NCBI GenBank assembly: GCA_023213395.1
Contig: CM041465.1
Location: 164,183,741 to 164,247,740, forward strand
Reading direction: 5' to 3'
Length of the DNA: 64,000 nucleotides
Source of the DNA: Cycas panzhihuaensis
Lineage: Eukaryota; Cycadophyta
Shown piece after piece: positions 44,113 to 55,791 of this stretch. Both the position numbers and the translations under genes were made by a program. The notes under the pieces were generated by a model. The model was not told the origin of the DNA. It worked only from the letters and a program-made list of their open reading frames with translations, and ran no database searches. The number at the start of each line of letters is the position of its first letter. Position 1 is the first letter of the stretch.

Positions 44113-45066
44113 ATAACATTAGCTCTCTTGATTTTACAAGGTTTTCAAATCATCTTGACATCCCTTATATTTAATAGTGAGGTGACCGATTTTTCCACAG
44201 GAAAGGTAGGTGACATTTGATCTACTATGTTAGTTCTTTTGTGGTTGAGACTTTGGTTGTTATAATGACTGCTAAGGTTACTAACTTAAATTGGAGGAGG
44301 TGTCAACTGGATGTTGTTGCTGTTGAGTTGGCTACTAATTTAGCTCTTAAGAGATGTTGAGTTGAGTAAGGTTTTAGAGATGATTGGGCTATTAAACTGG
44401 ACTTTGTATAGTCTTGTTTTCTTCTATATTATGGGTTGCAAAGGTAAGGGCCAAGTTAGAAGTAGATGTAATCCCAAATCAATTAAAAATATTCTCTTCT
44501 TGTAGCAAGAGCCCCTTAAAGGTGATGAAGTCCATTATTAAATAGTTTTCATAAAGTTTAGAGATAAAGCTATTGTATTTTATGGGCAAAATATTTAGGA
44601 TGCTAGATATTAGAGCATGATTTGAACATTGTTCACCTAATATTATCAATTGGTTCCTAATGGTCTTCACTCTAATCAAATGGGTTGTAATAGTACCTAC
44701 AAAAGGAATGAGAAATAGGCATGCTTTAAGGGTCAAGGACCTAGATTTATCCTTTCTCTCATAAAGGGCACAAAGAGTGATCTATGCCTCATGAGAGATT
44801 TAAGTTGTCTCAATGTTTTGGTCTACTTCGTCTTCAACTGCCAAGTGGAAGAAGGACAAGGCAATGTTACCCTTAGTTTTAAAGTTATTTAAGAATATAA
44901 GATCAAGAGAAATTATGGTATGAGGGTCATTGGGATCTTCTATTAGCTTAGGTAGGGGCATGTCTCCATTAACATAGGCCCAAAAATCATTCATGATAAG
45001 TAGATTTTTGACTTGTTTTTCTAAGGAATGAAATTCTTAATGCTATTAAGTTTAATTATGTTATAT
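44113..45066 (-). pseudogene. Copia gag remnant (element B)
   Basis: Minus-strand frames 44994-44800 and 44736-44479 read MNDFWAYVNGDMPLPKLI, LDLIFLNNFKTKGNIALSFF, VEDEVDQNIE and ILNILPIKYNSFISKLYEN. This is the same gag as in A, and B has fewer stops. The knuckle region (CGKIGHLTIKYKGCQDDLK) is near 44130-44210. It ends at the junction with A's RNase H. It would be the particle protein; it is incomplete and frameshifted. Confidence 0.88.
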
Positions 45067-46535
45067 AATAATATTTTTATGGCCATTTTTTTAAGTTTTT
45101 TTTTTTTTTTTAATATCTTTAAAGTTTATGTGCTTGTGTACTAATCTACCTAGGGGGCTACTGAACTAGAATTCTAGGTTTAAAGGGTCTCCAAGAAAGT
45201 TCTCAATTACTATCTTATCTAGTAGTGCTTGCCCATAAGTGGTAAACCATGGATCCTATATATCGATACGTGAGCTCAAGGCTCTATATACCTCATTATA
45301 TAGACTGCAATAAAGGTTAACAACCCCTCTAATTTGTGTCTCCACCTGCATCGAGCTTATGCCTAATGATAAATCTAGCGATGAGAACTTGACCAACCAA
45401 GGTACTCACCCTCTTCAAGTCTAGCCTGGTCTCCAATCTCTAATGGGAGTTTTCCACCTTAGCCTACCACTTAATACACCTAATAGCTAAAGGCTTCCTC
45501 AATAAATTAGAGAAAGACCAATTGCTTATGTAGAGTAGTAAGTTTATGGGTCCTAATTATTCCCCTTATAAGGCTGGTAGAAATGTAGTTAATTGAAGAG
45601 TTATCTTGTTTAATGTGATGAAGTTGATTTTATAATATGAGTTATTACTAACAAAGGTTCCTTTTTAACAAAACAACTAAAAGATAAGATGAAAATAAAA
45701 GAAATAAAAGGTCAATGAAAGGTTTAGAGTGCTCCTTGAGTGGGCTTACATAAGAAAGCACCACTTCAATCTTCTAAAGGTGATTCCTACAAAAAGCCAA
45801 CACCAAGCACTTTGTTAGCTTAAAAACTAGATTAAGACAATTGACTAAAGATTAATAATAGTATAAAATAGCAAAAGAACTTCTGAAAAAACTAAATTTG
45901 GTCTTTAAAAATAAGAAAAGGGCTTAAAAATCTTAAACACTAAGTATAAATTTGGTACCTTATAACTTCTAAAAATAGGCTCAAATTAGGCTTAATCTAA
46001 TTCTAAGTTGTAGACCTCTAAATCCTCTTTTTGATGGTTTAAATAGTATGAAAAATGAACTCTTAGTTGTAAAATTATTGCAAAAATGGTGATAGGTACC
46101 CTATTGTGCTTCAAACTTGAGGAAGATGGGCTTATGCCCCTTTAGAAAGTAGCCCTCAATCACTTGCTAACTATATAGAAGCACCCGTTGACATAATTAA
46201 GGGGTTAATGGGCTCGAAAATTTATTAAATATGATCTAAACTTTTTGATTTTATAAAAAGAATATAAAATAACATAAGAAAATTTGAGACTTACCCTTTT
46301 TAGTGAAAATTGAGGTCATATGAGAGTGAATATGACCAAATAGAGGGTGCTAGCCACCAAAATTCAAGTCAATTGCTAATGTAACTTAATTTCATTGATC
46401 AAAGTTAAAACTTTATTTAAAAAACATAAATGTTTTTGAAGAAAAAAGAACCATGGAGTCTGTGCAAACTGTGCACGACCATGGACAATCCGTGAGAGGA
46501 ATGGGAGGTCAAAACTGCACCAAATTGAAAGAGAT
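45067..46535 (-). other. Leader of copia B, gag-proximal part
   Basis: Inverted match to A's leader near 38340-39740. The rest of this leader lies beyond C and D. The last five bases, GAGAT (46531-46535), are the left target-site duplication of C. Confidence 0.8.
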
Positions 46536-46866
46536 TATTGGAATTAAAATTGAGAGCATATTGAAGTATGTAAAAGTATTAACTCAATCCATATTGTAAA
46601 TCATATGCAATATTAATATATTAATCCATATTTGTTGAGAATACATAAAAAATCCTCTAAGAGGTGTTAAAAAACACTAGGGTTATACACCTTGTAAGAT
46701 ATATAGTTGTAAGGGAGGAGGGAAACCTCCTCAACCTTCAGAATTTAAAATAATGTAAAATAATTCATAACTTAATATTAAAATAAACTTATCTAACTTA
46801 CCATTAATATGTATGCACTTACATATTTCTAAAGTTGAAGTGGGGTGAGGAACATTAACCTTAACA
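46536..46866 (-). repeat. 3' LTR of element C
   Basis: It starts TATTGGAATT (TG changed to TA) and ends CCTTAACA. It aligns along its length with 54958-55291, for example the block ATATATAGTTGTAAGGGAGG. The adjoining 46867-46880 read on the minus strand (CATTAAGGAGGAGTA) is the PPT. Confidence 0.92.
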
Positions 46867-46899
46867 TACTCCTCCTTAATGTTCATCGTGATCGTCTTT

Positions 46900-47567
46900 T
46901 ATTTCTCCTTGAACTTGTGGAATAAATACTTAAAGAAGACTTTGAATATTTGTCCTTTAGCTTGATAGTCATCATCCTTGATGTAATCAACAACTTACCT
47001 TATCATCCTTTCAATAATGTATATCTTTTTAATATTATATGGTTTAAATGACTCTCAATAGGTGTATCTTAATTTAAATGAGTAGAGGTAGCTTCATCTT
47101 GATCTTTGTCTTTTATTTTAGTCAAGTCCAAGATATATATCATCTTACCAAATGCAATATTATAGTCATTACTTTTATTGAAATCTATATTAGTACAAGT
47201 AGTATTAGTCTTTTCATCAAAATACACCTACTCTAACATCTACTTCACAGGAAAAACATTATTAATATAATTAGTAAGATTAAACTCTAGTATCTCCCCC
47301 ATAAATTAATTCTAAGGTATCCCATATAAATTTGATTATGGTAAGTTAACAGACATTAGAGAATATATTATCATTTATGCTACAAAATATTAGTATTAAG
47401 GATTCATTGTCTTTTTTCATATCTTCTTTAAGATTCAGTTCATATCCATCTTTTACATATTTCCAAAGGTTATTTGAAATAAAGTATGCTTTCATTATTA
47501 TACTCCATAGTTGAAAATCATTTATGTTAAATATAGTAAAGCTTATGTTACTTAGATTCATTGCCAT
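46900..47567 (-). pseudogene. Copia gag remnant of element C
   Basis: The open frame 47567-47346 reads FNINDFQLWSIIMKAYFISN then NLWKYVKDGYEL, the N-terminal copia gag (UBN2-type) pattern of a W-x-x-x-M helix followed by LW-x-x-V. It continues in a nearby frame with WDTLELIYGGDTRV and then a charged tail up to the PPT. It differs from the gag of A and B. Pol should follow gag, but here the PPT comes only about 470 bp later. Truncated; no knuckle found. Confidence 0.8.
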
Positions 47568-48268
47568 TACATAAAAAACTTTAGTATATGATCGAAAAAT
47601 ATGATTTTAATGAACAAATAAGAAAAGCAATCCTCAAATGAAAAAATAATAAATGATGCTTTATAATAAATTTCACTATTCAAAACATAAAAGAATGAAG
47701 TAACATAAATATTTTTTTATTGAATGAAATAAATATACAATCAAATATCCTTTTGAATTAAGAATGATAAATACTCCTTTGAAAAAAATATATAAAATAA
47801 AGTAACAAGTTTCTTTTTCAAAGTAAGCTGAATATACTTCTTTTCAAAAAATTTGATTGAACAATAAGAAGCTAAAAGGAGAACTCAAATAAATGAAACT
47901 TTAAGTTTGTTTCAATGTTCAAATGCCTTCTTAATCAAATAGCTAAGAAATTCCTTAAAGAATGCAAGGCAAATATCCTCTTGGATTAAAAACAATATTT
48001 AAACTATGATCCTTTTAAGTGATAATGAATATAAAAAAAAAACTTAATAGAGTATGCCTTGGAATGCTTAAAAGTGTAAAATAATAAGTTTGTAGTTATG
48101 CACTATTGTATACCTTTTAGCTTTCAAATGCAATAGCTTTAAAGTAATTGAAATATATCTTCTACTAGTAAATCAATAAGCTTGAAATATAAAATTTCAA
48201 ATGAATGTGTCTTCAATCAATGAGAATCTGATGAAAAAGTATGTTCTTTGAATAATTAAATGCAATCT

Positions 48269-48602
48269 TATTGGAATATGTATACATACTAATTAATGTA
48301 AATGGGTCCTATTTATATGCTTAATTGTGTAGAGGAATATTTTTTAGTATAGTGAGATGATGGATATAATTGTATTGATATTTTGGCACTTTAGATCTAT
48401 AAATATTAATCAAAGTCTATCTTTTATAATAACATTATTTTATTATAATGTGAATAATATTGCTTATGGGTTTTCACCCGTAAGTGTTTCCCATGACAAT
48501 CTGGTGTCCAGTGTGATCTATTTCTGCTTAATATCTATTTGATGTGAAATATCCTAATAATCTTGTTTGCTTTAGTTATGTTTCCCAATATGGTATCAGA
48601 GC
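48269..48602 (+). repeat. 5' LTR and PBS of element E
   Basis: The LTR runs from TATTGGAATATG to TTTCCCAATA (48590). TGGTATCAGAGC (48591-48602) follows without a gap and matches the canonical tRNA-Met site exactly. The block ACTTTAGATCTATAAATAT occurs in all four LTRs of D and E. Confidence 0.95.
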
Positions 48603-51600
48603 TTATAGGTCATGCACAGGTAAATGATCCTTATCAAAGGTCCAATCGATGGTGCTAGGTCATGTTAGATTGCCCTTAGTGGATTGACATATCCGATAAC
48701 CCTACAAAATAGCTATAGTAGTACATATGATTATTGAAGGATCCCGAGAGCCTTCTATTCATTATTTACAAGAATTTTGAGCTATATGGAGGTGTGTAGA
48801 TGAGTTTTGACTCTGTTTCTAGCCATGTGAGTGTTGTTTGCGTCTATTGAAGGTGTCAGATCCCTATTTGATGATGCCACTGAGTTTGTATGCCCTGGAA
48901 ACATTTGCCAACCCTTTATTACTAGTGGAAGAGTGCAAAACCCTAACAGAGCTATTGTAATGCCGTGAAACCAAAATATAGTTAAATAATAGAGGTATGC
49001 TCTTATTATAGTCACTCGTTGATATTTAGGATTTGATTGGCTATATTGCTCCGTCGTCTTTTTATACACTACAGTCTACATTGCATTTGCACTCATGGAC
49101 TATTAATAATATAGCCTATGTAAGTATATCTGCTTGAAGTATACGATGTTGCCCATATATATCATAGTGACCTATGATGATATAGTTTTCTATGTTGTGC
49201 ATATATATTATATTAATCACTTGTATATACTGTTTGTTTTGGAATTTGATTTTATTATGCCAATGTTTGCATGATTATTAATCATCCACATGATGTATTT
49301 GATTCATTAGCTGATTTGTGATGGTGGGTGTGTTGCATATATATGCAATTTACCGCCAAAGAAATATATACAATTGCCATTGTGTATTCTTAATTGGTCG
49401 ATGTTGCAGGTATAATATTATGGATTGCTGCCATCATTTGTATATCTATTTTGATTAATCCATCATCCATGAATATACAATCTCATTATACATAATAATT
49501 AGTAGCCTTCTCTATTGCCCTAAGTCTGTCATTTGCATAAATATTACCATCATCGTTGCCTATTCCTCTAAGTGATGGTCACTCATGACGAAGTTTTTTC
49601 AGTCATAGATTGACATTGATATTTTATATAACAGTTGTCGGTTTATGATATTTTTGATATATTTAATTATTGATTATACCTTGTATCACCATATGCAGAT
49701 TTGCAAGATGATTTCCAACTATATTAATCACCCAACCTAACATTTGATAGTTCACTTATTAATTATTATTTAGTCATTGATTTTTTATATATTAAATTCA
49801 CTCGTGAATAATACATATTCTTGATATATATTTGATATATATTTTGGCATTTGATTTTATAAAAGTCACCCATGATATAGTTCACACTTTGATGATTTAT
49901 TTAATTGTTGTTTTGACGTCAATATAATCTTTATTAAAGCCGCCAATATACTATATTAATGATATATTGATTAAGGTTCACTTTAATGATATTTTAAATC
50001 ATTAAGTCACCTTATTATCAAAGCCTTTTTTTACTATTGATCATTGTTTAATAAAATCATATGTTACCTTTATTTACCTCTTAATTTGAAGTCTTATCAA
50101 CTTAATTATTTGAATTGGATTAAGGAGACGCTTGATATATCGGAGTGGTTGGTTGACATCCATTCTTTATCAGGCATGAGATTGTACTTTGATTAAGAAG
50201 GCATATTGTTGTGATTGTCAAAGTGATATAAGTATATAAGAAAGGTTTGTGTATGGTATATTTATGGCATTAATGGCAAAGGGGTGACTATTTGGTGACA
50301 TGAGCCGTTTTGTTACTCTTTGCATGTATTTTACATAAAAGAGTAAGGCAGGTGTTATGGGAAATTCTAGGCTCTCTTGCATGTGCATTACATAAGAGAG
50401 TGAGTTAGGTGAAGAGACAACTATTGGTTCTCTTATATGCATTTGCATGAGAGAGTTGGTGTGGAAATGACATGGCAATATGAGGTGATGAGGTGCTTAT
50501 TGTATGTGAGATTATATGGCAAGTTAATTGGGCATGTTTGAGGGCGAGATTGGGCATGTTTGAGAGCAAGTGAAAGGGCAAAGTTTGTTTGAGATACCTT
50601 AGCTCCATTATAACGCAAACTCTATTACTATTTAAGTGTGGCATAGATCATTACACAAACTTCATATTTATATGATTATTCAGTGAAATGAGTGTGATTT
50701 ATTCAGTTATATTCAAGTTTTGTTGTATCAGATGTATATGAGGTGATGGAGCTTAAAATTTTCTTATACGAGTGGTTGTTGTTTATAATGGACTATTATA
50801 CTTTTCTAGTTGGACTAATGATAGCATAAAGATTTGTGGTCTGTTTAATGCTAGTTCAACATGGGTGCATATATGAACAAGTTTGATGTAGAACCAAGAT
50901 AAAGTGTTTGATGAAATTTAAAGTGTGAATGGAAAGTTCTAAGATGAGATGCCTTAAAATCAGTGATGCCTTTGTCATGGTATAAATAGTTGGCCTATAA
51001 GGTTGCATTGTAGGTGAGTATCATGATGCAGATGGTGATGTTTGGTGTATGTTATGGTTTGCCTCCTATGTTTTGTTAGCAAAAACTACAGTAGACAAGT
51101 ATGGGTACCCTTGTTATAATTGTTCATGGCATATTTTCCCCTCGTGTTTTGTGTTAGACCAAGTTAGAAGCCTTCCATTTATTTCATTTGGTACATTGGA
51201 GTGCACTCATCTTAGACAAAGATTACAATAATAAGATTGTAAGAGTTTAAAGCCTATGGGTTGTTTAGCTTATAAATAGTGTGATTCATAGGGGGATATA
51301 TTATGATCAATCTAGATGTTCAATTGAAGAGTTGTTGACATATCATGCTGAGTATCATTTGGTTACAGGTTTTATCCTTCATTGCTTTACTTTTTCGAGT
51401 CATTGTTCAGTAGATGTAGAGATTTATTTGCCTAACATTATGCTTGAGATGGAAACAAGAACTAGTGAGAGATTGATAATGAGGACCTGTTAGATGATGA
51501 GACATAGAATGCAACCCCATATTCCATTGATAGTTGAAGAACTATAGGATGATGGAAGATCATAGATCAACATACCAATCAAATCTTGAGATAGATACCA

Positions 51601-51650
51601 ACATTCCAATGAGTGTTGATTTGCAATGGCAAGTTGTATTGAAGTAAAGA
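48603..51650 (+). other. Non-coding interior of element E
   Basis: No gag is recognisable. A spaced motif like CACCCATGA or CGCCAAT recurs between about 49100 and 50000. Three tandem stem-loop units lie at 50313-50455. The interior resembles that of element D along its length, for example TTATTCAGTGAAAT near 50680 and 57920. Confidence 0.7.
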
Positions 51651-51659
51651 ACCTAGTCG

Positions 51660-52170
51660 GTTTACAAGTTGAAAGCTTATTACACATGATTTCTAGAAAG
51701 AAGAAGGATTAAGATATAATGAGACATTTTGCACCAGTCTCTATGTTGCATTTGGTCCATTTGATCCTTGCTTTAGGAGCTTCATATAGTTGGGTATTAT
51801 ATCGTATCATATTAGTGTTCCTTAATGAAGACTTGAAGAGGCGATTCACATGGCTTGAGTGGCTCAACCTCTTAGTTTAGTCAAAGGAATATGGCTGAGT
51901 TATATGTACAAAGTATCAGGTGTAGAGAGAGCTATATGGTTGTAGGTCTATTAGAGAATTTCTAAAGAATTGAGCACATACGAGATATAACACCATTATA
52001 TCCGAGAGAAGACCAGATCAGGGAAGATGTAGGTTGAAGATTGTCCAAGTGAAGATCGACTTGTTTATATATTTACCAAGCTCAAACTAAAGATCACTAC
52101 ATCAATGTTCATGCATATTAGGTTAGGTAAGGTTATCCTTGAGAAGGGATCTATTCCCAATGATAAACCT
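51660..52170 (+). pseudogene. Copia RT/RNase H remnant of element E
   Basis: Scattered pieces of copia pol stand in the right order. YNETFAPVSML near 51717 matches the RT block usually reading DYEETFAPV. VFLNEDLKRRF near 51815 matches AFLNGDLEEE. SEDRLVYIFTKLKL near 52045 matches the C-terminal TEDQLADIFTKPL block. Most of the domain between is gone and frames change repeatedly. This shows descent from an autonomous copia element. No activity expected. Confidence 0.7.
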
Positions 52171-52190
52171 TGTTACCCCATATTTACATT

Positions 52191-52521
52191 AAGAGGGGAT
52201 GTTAGAATATGTATACATACCGACTAATATAAGTGGGGCCTATTTATACGTCTAATTATGTGGAGGAATATTTTCAAGTGTAGTGAGTTGATGGATGTAA
52301 TTGTATTGATATTTTCGCACTTTAGATCTATAAATATAGATCAAAATCCATCCTTTATAATAACATTATTTTGTCATAATATGAATAATATTATTTGTGG
52401 GTTTTCACCTATAAGGGTTTTCCATGGTAATTTGGTGTCCCATGTGATCTATTTCTACTTGATATCTACCTGATGTGAAAGATCATGTCAACCTTATTTA
52501 CTTCAGCTATGTTTCCCAATA
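52191..52521 (+). repeat. PPT and 3' LTR of element E
   Basis: AAGAGGGGA (52191-52199) precedes TGTTAGAATATG (52200). The LTR ends TTTCCCAATA at 52521, followed by AATCT. Confidence 0.95.
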
Positions 52522-52526
52522 AATCT

Positions 52527-54941
52527 AATATCTTTCAAATTGAGATGCTCTTTGTAAATATGAATACTATATACACCTTCTCTAAGTGATGTAATAAATT
52601 AATAAAACCTTCAATATTTGAATGCTCTTAAATCTTGGAATGTTAAATGAACCTAGAAGTATAAAATGAGCAAAAACTTATAACTATGCCCTTTGCAGTG
52701 CCCTTTTCAAGCTAAAAAATGGCTTTGAGATGTAGAAAGAATATTCTTTGTACTAATATAAATCCAATGACATATAGATCCTTTACAAATTTAAAAATAA
52801 ACTAGGTGTACCTTAAAATTTTTAAGAAGATAGAATACTTGAAATAATCAAATATACTCAAAAAATTATTCTATATTCAAATGAAAGTATAAAAGTAAAG
52901 TCGATGGTCAAGGTAAGTAGTACCAATTTGACGTATTAATCCATATAGGCCTCTTGATCCTCAAGAAGCTAAAACTAATTCTAAAAAGCTACAAACCAAC
53001 TTGTAATCTTATGAAAAAATAGTAAATATCCTCAAGAAACTAATTAGTAGCAAATAATATTCAAATATAAAAAAAATTGCTCAAAAAATATCATAAACTT
53101 TCCTAATTAGGGTTAAAATATAACCTTAAATTAAGGAGATTTAAACACATTCAAAATAATATCAAAATAAGATGACACTAGTTCTAATGTATAGAGCTCT
53201 GAAAATCCTTTCTGTTGGTTCTTACGATTTAAAAAACGGAGTTATAAAAGTCAAGATATTGAGGAATCAGTGAATAGACCCTTTTTTGGCAATTAAAATA
53301 AATGTAGAAAGGAAAGTCAACTTTGACTAAGTCAAATGCTATAGAAATAGGCTCAAATTAAATAAAGAATGGTACTAGGCTAAAAAGCTTTGAAATACAA
53401 ATCCAACAAGTCTAACTTTCCAAGAAACTTACACTCCAGTGAAGATTTATAGCAAAAAAAATGAGTGGTCCTTTTTGTGTATTAATAAAATAAAAAATTT
53501 AAAAGAAAAAATAATAAGGCCCTTTGGAATTAGGTTGTTGGTCACATGCAAACCTGATATGATCAACCGTTAAGTACCCAAGGGGGATAATGGATCTCAA
53601 AGGTTTATGAAATAGAATTAATAGTCTTTAAAACCAAAAATTATAAAAAGGAACTAATTATAATTTAGAATCCACCGAGATTGAGGTCACATGGACTAAA
53701 TGTGACTAGGGGCCCAAGCACGAAGGGGGCTAATGCTTAAATGACTGCCCAAATTTCAATAGATTATCATATTTAATTAAATTTAATTTAAACTTTATAA
53801 AAAATATAAATAAAACTCTAAAAAAAATAACATCGTTTAATAGTAATTAGCAGTCGATATAGAGGGTGTAAATGGAACTAATTTCGAGCACTAAAATGAT
53901 CTGAAAATCAGATCAAACCACTAATGAGAGGGGCACAATAGACGTGCCACCAAATTCATGTAATTTTTTTTTTTTTAATATATTAAAACAAAGAAAAACA
54001 TGAAGTGATGAGTGGTGGCCGGAATAACAAGAAACAAATGAATGATGAGGTTAGACAATTAAAAATCAATCCTAAATGGTATGGATTTAATCACTAAGAG
54101 TTTTCCTAACAATGACACCTTCTACTAGTTGAAAATATTTGGAAACAATATTTATAAAATTATATAAAATCAAGAAAATGCTTGAGTTTATTAGTGCATC
54201 CATGTAAGGGCATTTTTTAGTAGGTTGTACTTCTCACACAGGTAACAGATCTTGACAAAAATGGAGGGGCAGCTTAATATTGTTGATGCAAAGGCTCTTA
54301 TCAAATTTTATGATAAACAAATGCTCACACATAAAGAACAAAGCTCTAGAGCACAGAGAGGTCATACAACTTCATAGAGATCGTACAACTCTGAAAGGGG
54401 TCAAGATTGGTAAGTAACAACTTCAATAGTCCCAGATCTACCCTACTACAAAGTTTTAGAGGAATCCCATAAGAAATAGAACTAATACAAATAATTTCTG
54501 CTTTGAATTGTAGGGTTTCAATGCCCACAAAGAGTGATTGGGCTTCCGGGAAGAATATCTTGACTCAAGAGCAACAGTTTTTAGATTTGTTGAATGTGTT
54601 ATGAAGTTGGTTCAATGAGGATTCAAACGAATAGTTATATGTTGAGGTTCCAAGCAACGTAGAGGTCATACCATCCTGTTGAAATCACACAAGCTTGTAC
54701 AAACTTTGAAAATATATTAAAAAATAATAAAAAACATGATATTTTATCAAATAAATTCAGAAAATAACTATACTAGACTGTTGTTAGGTTGTATACACTT
54801 GATCTTATAGCAAATACTTGAAGAAACAATGATTACTATGCTTGTACACATGAAAAATATCAATTATTTGTCAAAACTATATAAGAAATAATATTAAAAA
54901 ACTATAATATAAACTAAAATACCAATAAATTCCATTGCCAT
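52527..54941 (-). other. Long non-coding leader of element C
   Basis: No long frame on either strand. About 53500-53740 resembles B's leader near 46120-46350: both have a TTATAAAAAGAA block and an ATTGAGGTCA block in the same order. A short A-run and T-run are present near 53960. Continues beyond E at 47568-48263. Confidence 0.6.
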
Positions 54942-55291
54942 GCACTTTGATACCAAATGTTGGAATTGAAATGGAGAGCAGAGCATAGCAGGTAAAAGTA
55001 TTAACTCAAGATATATTATAAATCATACACAATATCAGTGTATTAATCCATATTTGCTCAGAATACATCAAAAATCTTTGAGGAGGTGGTGTTAAAGAAC
55101 ACCAAGGTTATGCACCCCATAAGATATATAGTTGTGAGGGAGGAGGGAAACCTCTTCAACCTCTATAATTTAAAATAATATAAAATAATGCATAACTTGA
55201 CATTAAAATAAACTTACCTAACATAACATTAACATGTGTGCACTCACATGTTTCTAAGGTGGGAGTGGGATGAAAAACATTAACCCCAATA
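54942..55291 (-). repeat. PBS and 5' LTR of element C
   Basis: GCACTTTGATACCA (54942-54955) is the complement of a tRNA-Met site. After AA the LTR runs from TGTTGGAATT (54958) to CCCCAATA (55291). GAGAT follows at 55292-55296. Confidence 0.93.
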
Positions 55292-55468
55292 GAGATTTGC
55301 TCTAAGATCATATAAGGGTAGATGTAAAAGTTAGAGATATATAATGAAAGGTGATTTAACTCAAAATGAAGCCACGTAGACTAAGAATGGGTCGTGGACT
55401 CTGTGGAGAGTTTGAGAGGAGAACTGGCTAAAAATAAGCCTGAATCAATAGAAAACTCCTTTGAATGG

Positions 55469-55791
55469 TGTTAAAATATGCGACCATATCATCTAATGTA
55501 AAGTGGGCCTCTTATTTTTATACCTAATTATGTGGAGGAATATTCTCGATTGTGGTGACCTAATGGATGTATTTGTAATTATATTTAGCACTTTAGATCT
55601 ATAAATATAGATCAAAGTCCATCTTTTTAATATATCATTTTGTCATAATATGAAATATTATTCATTTATAGGTTTTCACCCATAAGGGTTTCCCACGACA
55701 ATATGGTATTCTATGTATCTATTCCTACTTCATATCTGCCTAATGTGAAAGATCCTATTGATCTTATTTGCTTCAATTGCATTTTCTAACA
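55469..55791 (+). repeat. 5' LTR of element D
   Basis: Pairs with 59367-59689; shared text includes TGTGGAGGAATATTCTCGAT. The following bases are TTCATGTAGGTCATACACAG, whereas E has a 12-nt PBS before the equivalent TTATAGGTCATGCACAGG. Confidence 0.93.

Larger units (their letters stand above)
48269..52521 (+). mobile_element. Element E, ~4.2-kb copia-derived element nested in C
   Basis: Two 322-bp LTRs, a perfect tRNA-Met PBS, a PPT, and a perfect duplication AATCT at 48264-48268 and 52522-52526. The internal 3.6 kb is mostly non-coding with a short pol remnant. The LTRs look about 85% identical by eye. Confidence 0.95.
46536..55291 (-). mobile_element. Copia element C, inserted in B's leader
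   Basis: Two LTRs (331 and 334 bp), an antisense PBS next to the right LTR, an antisense PPT next to the left one, and a perfect 5-bp duplication GAGAT at 46531-46535 and 55292-55296. The internal region is about 3.8 kb once the nested element E is removed. It codes only for a gag remnant; no protease, integrase or RT was seen. Confidence 0.93.
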
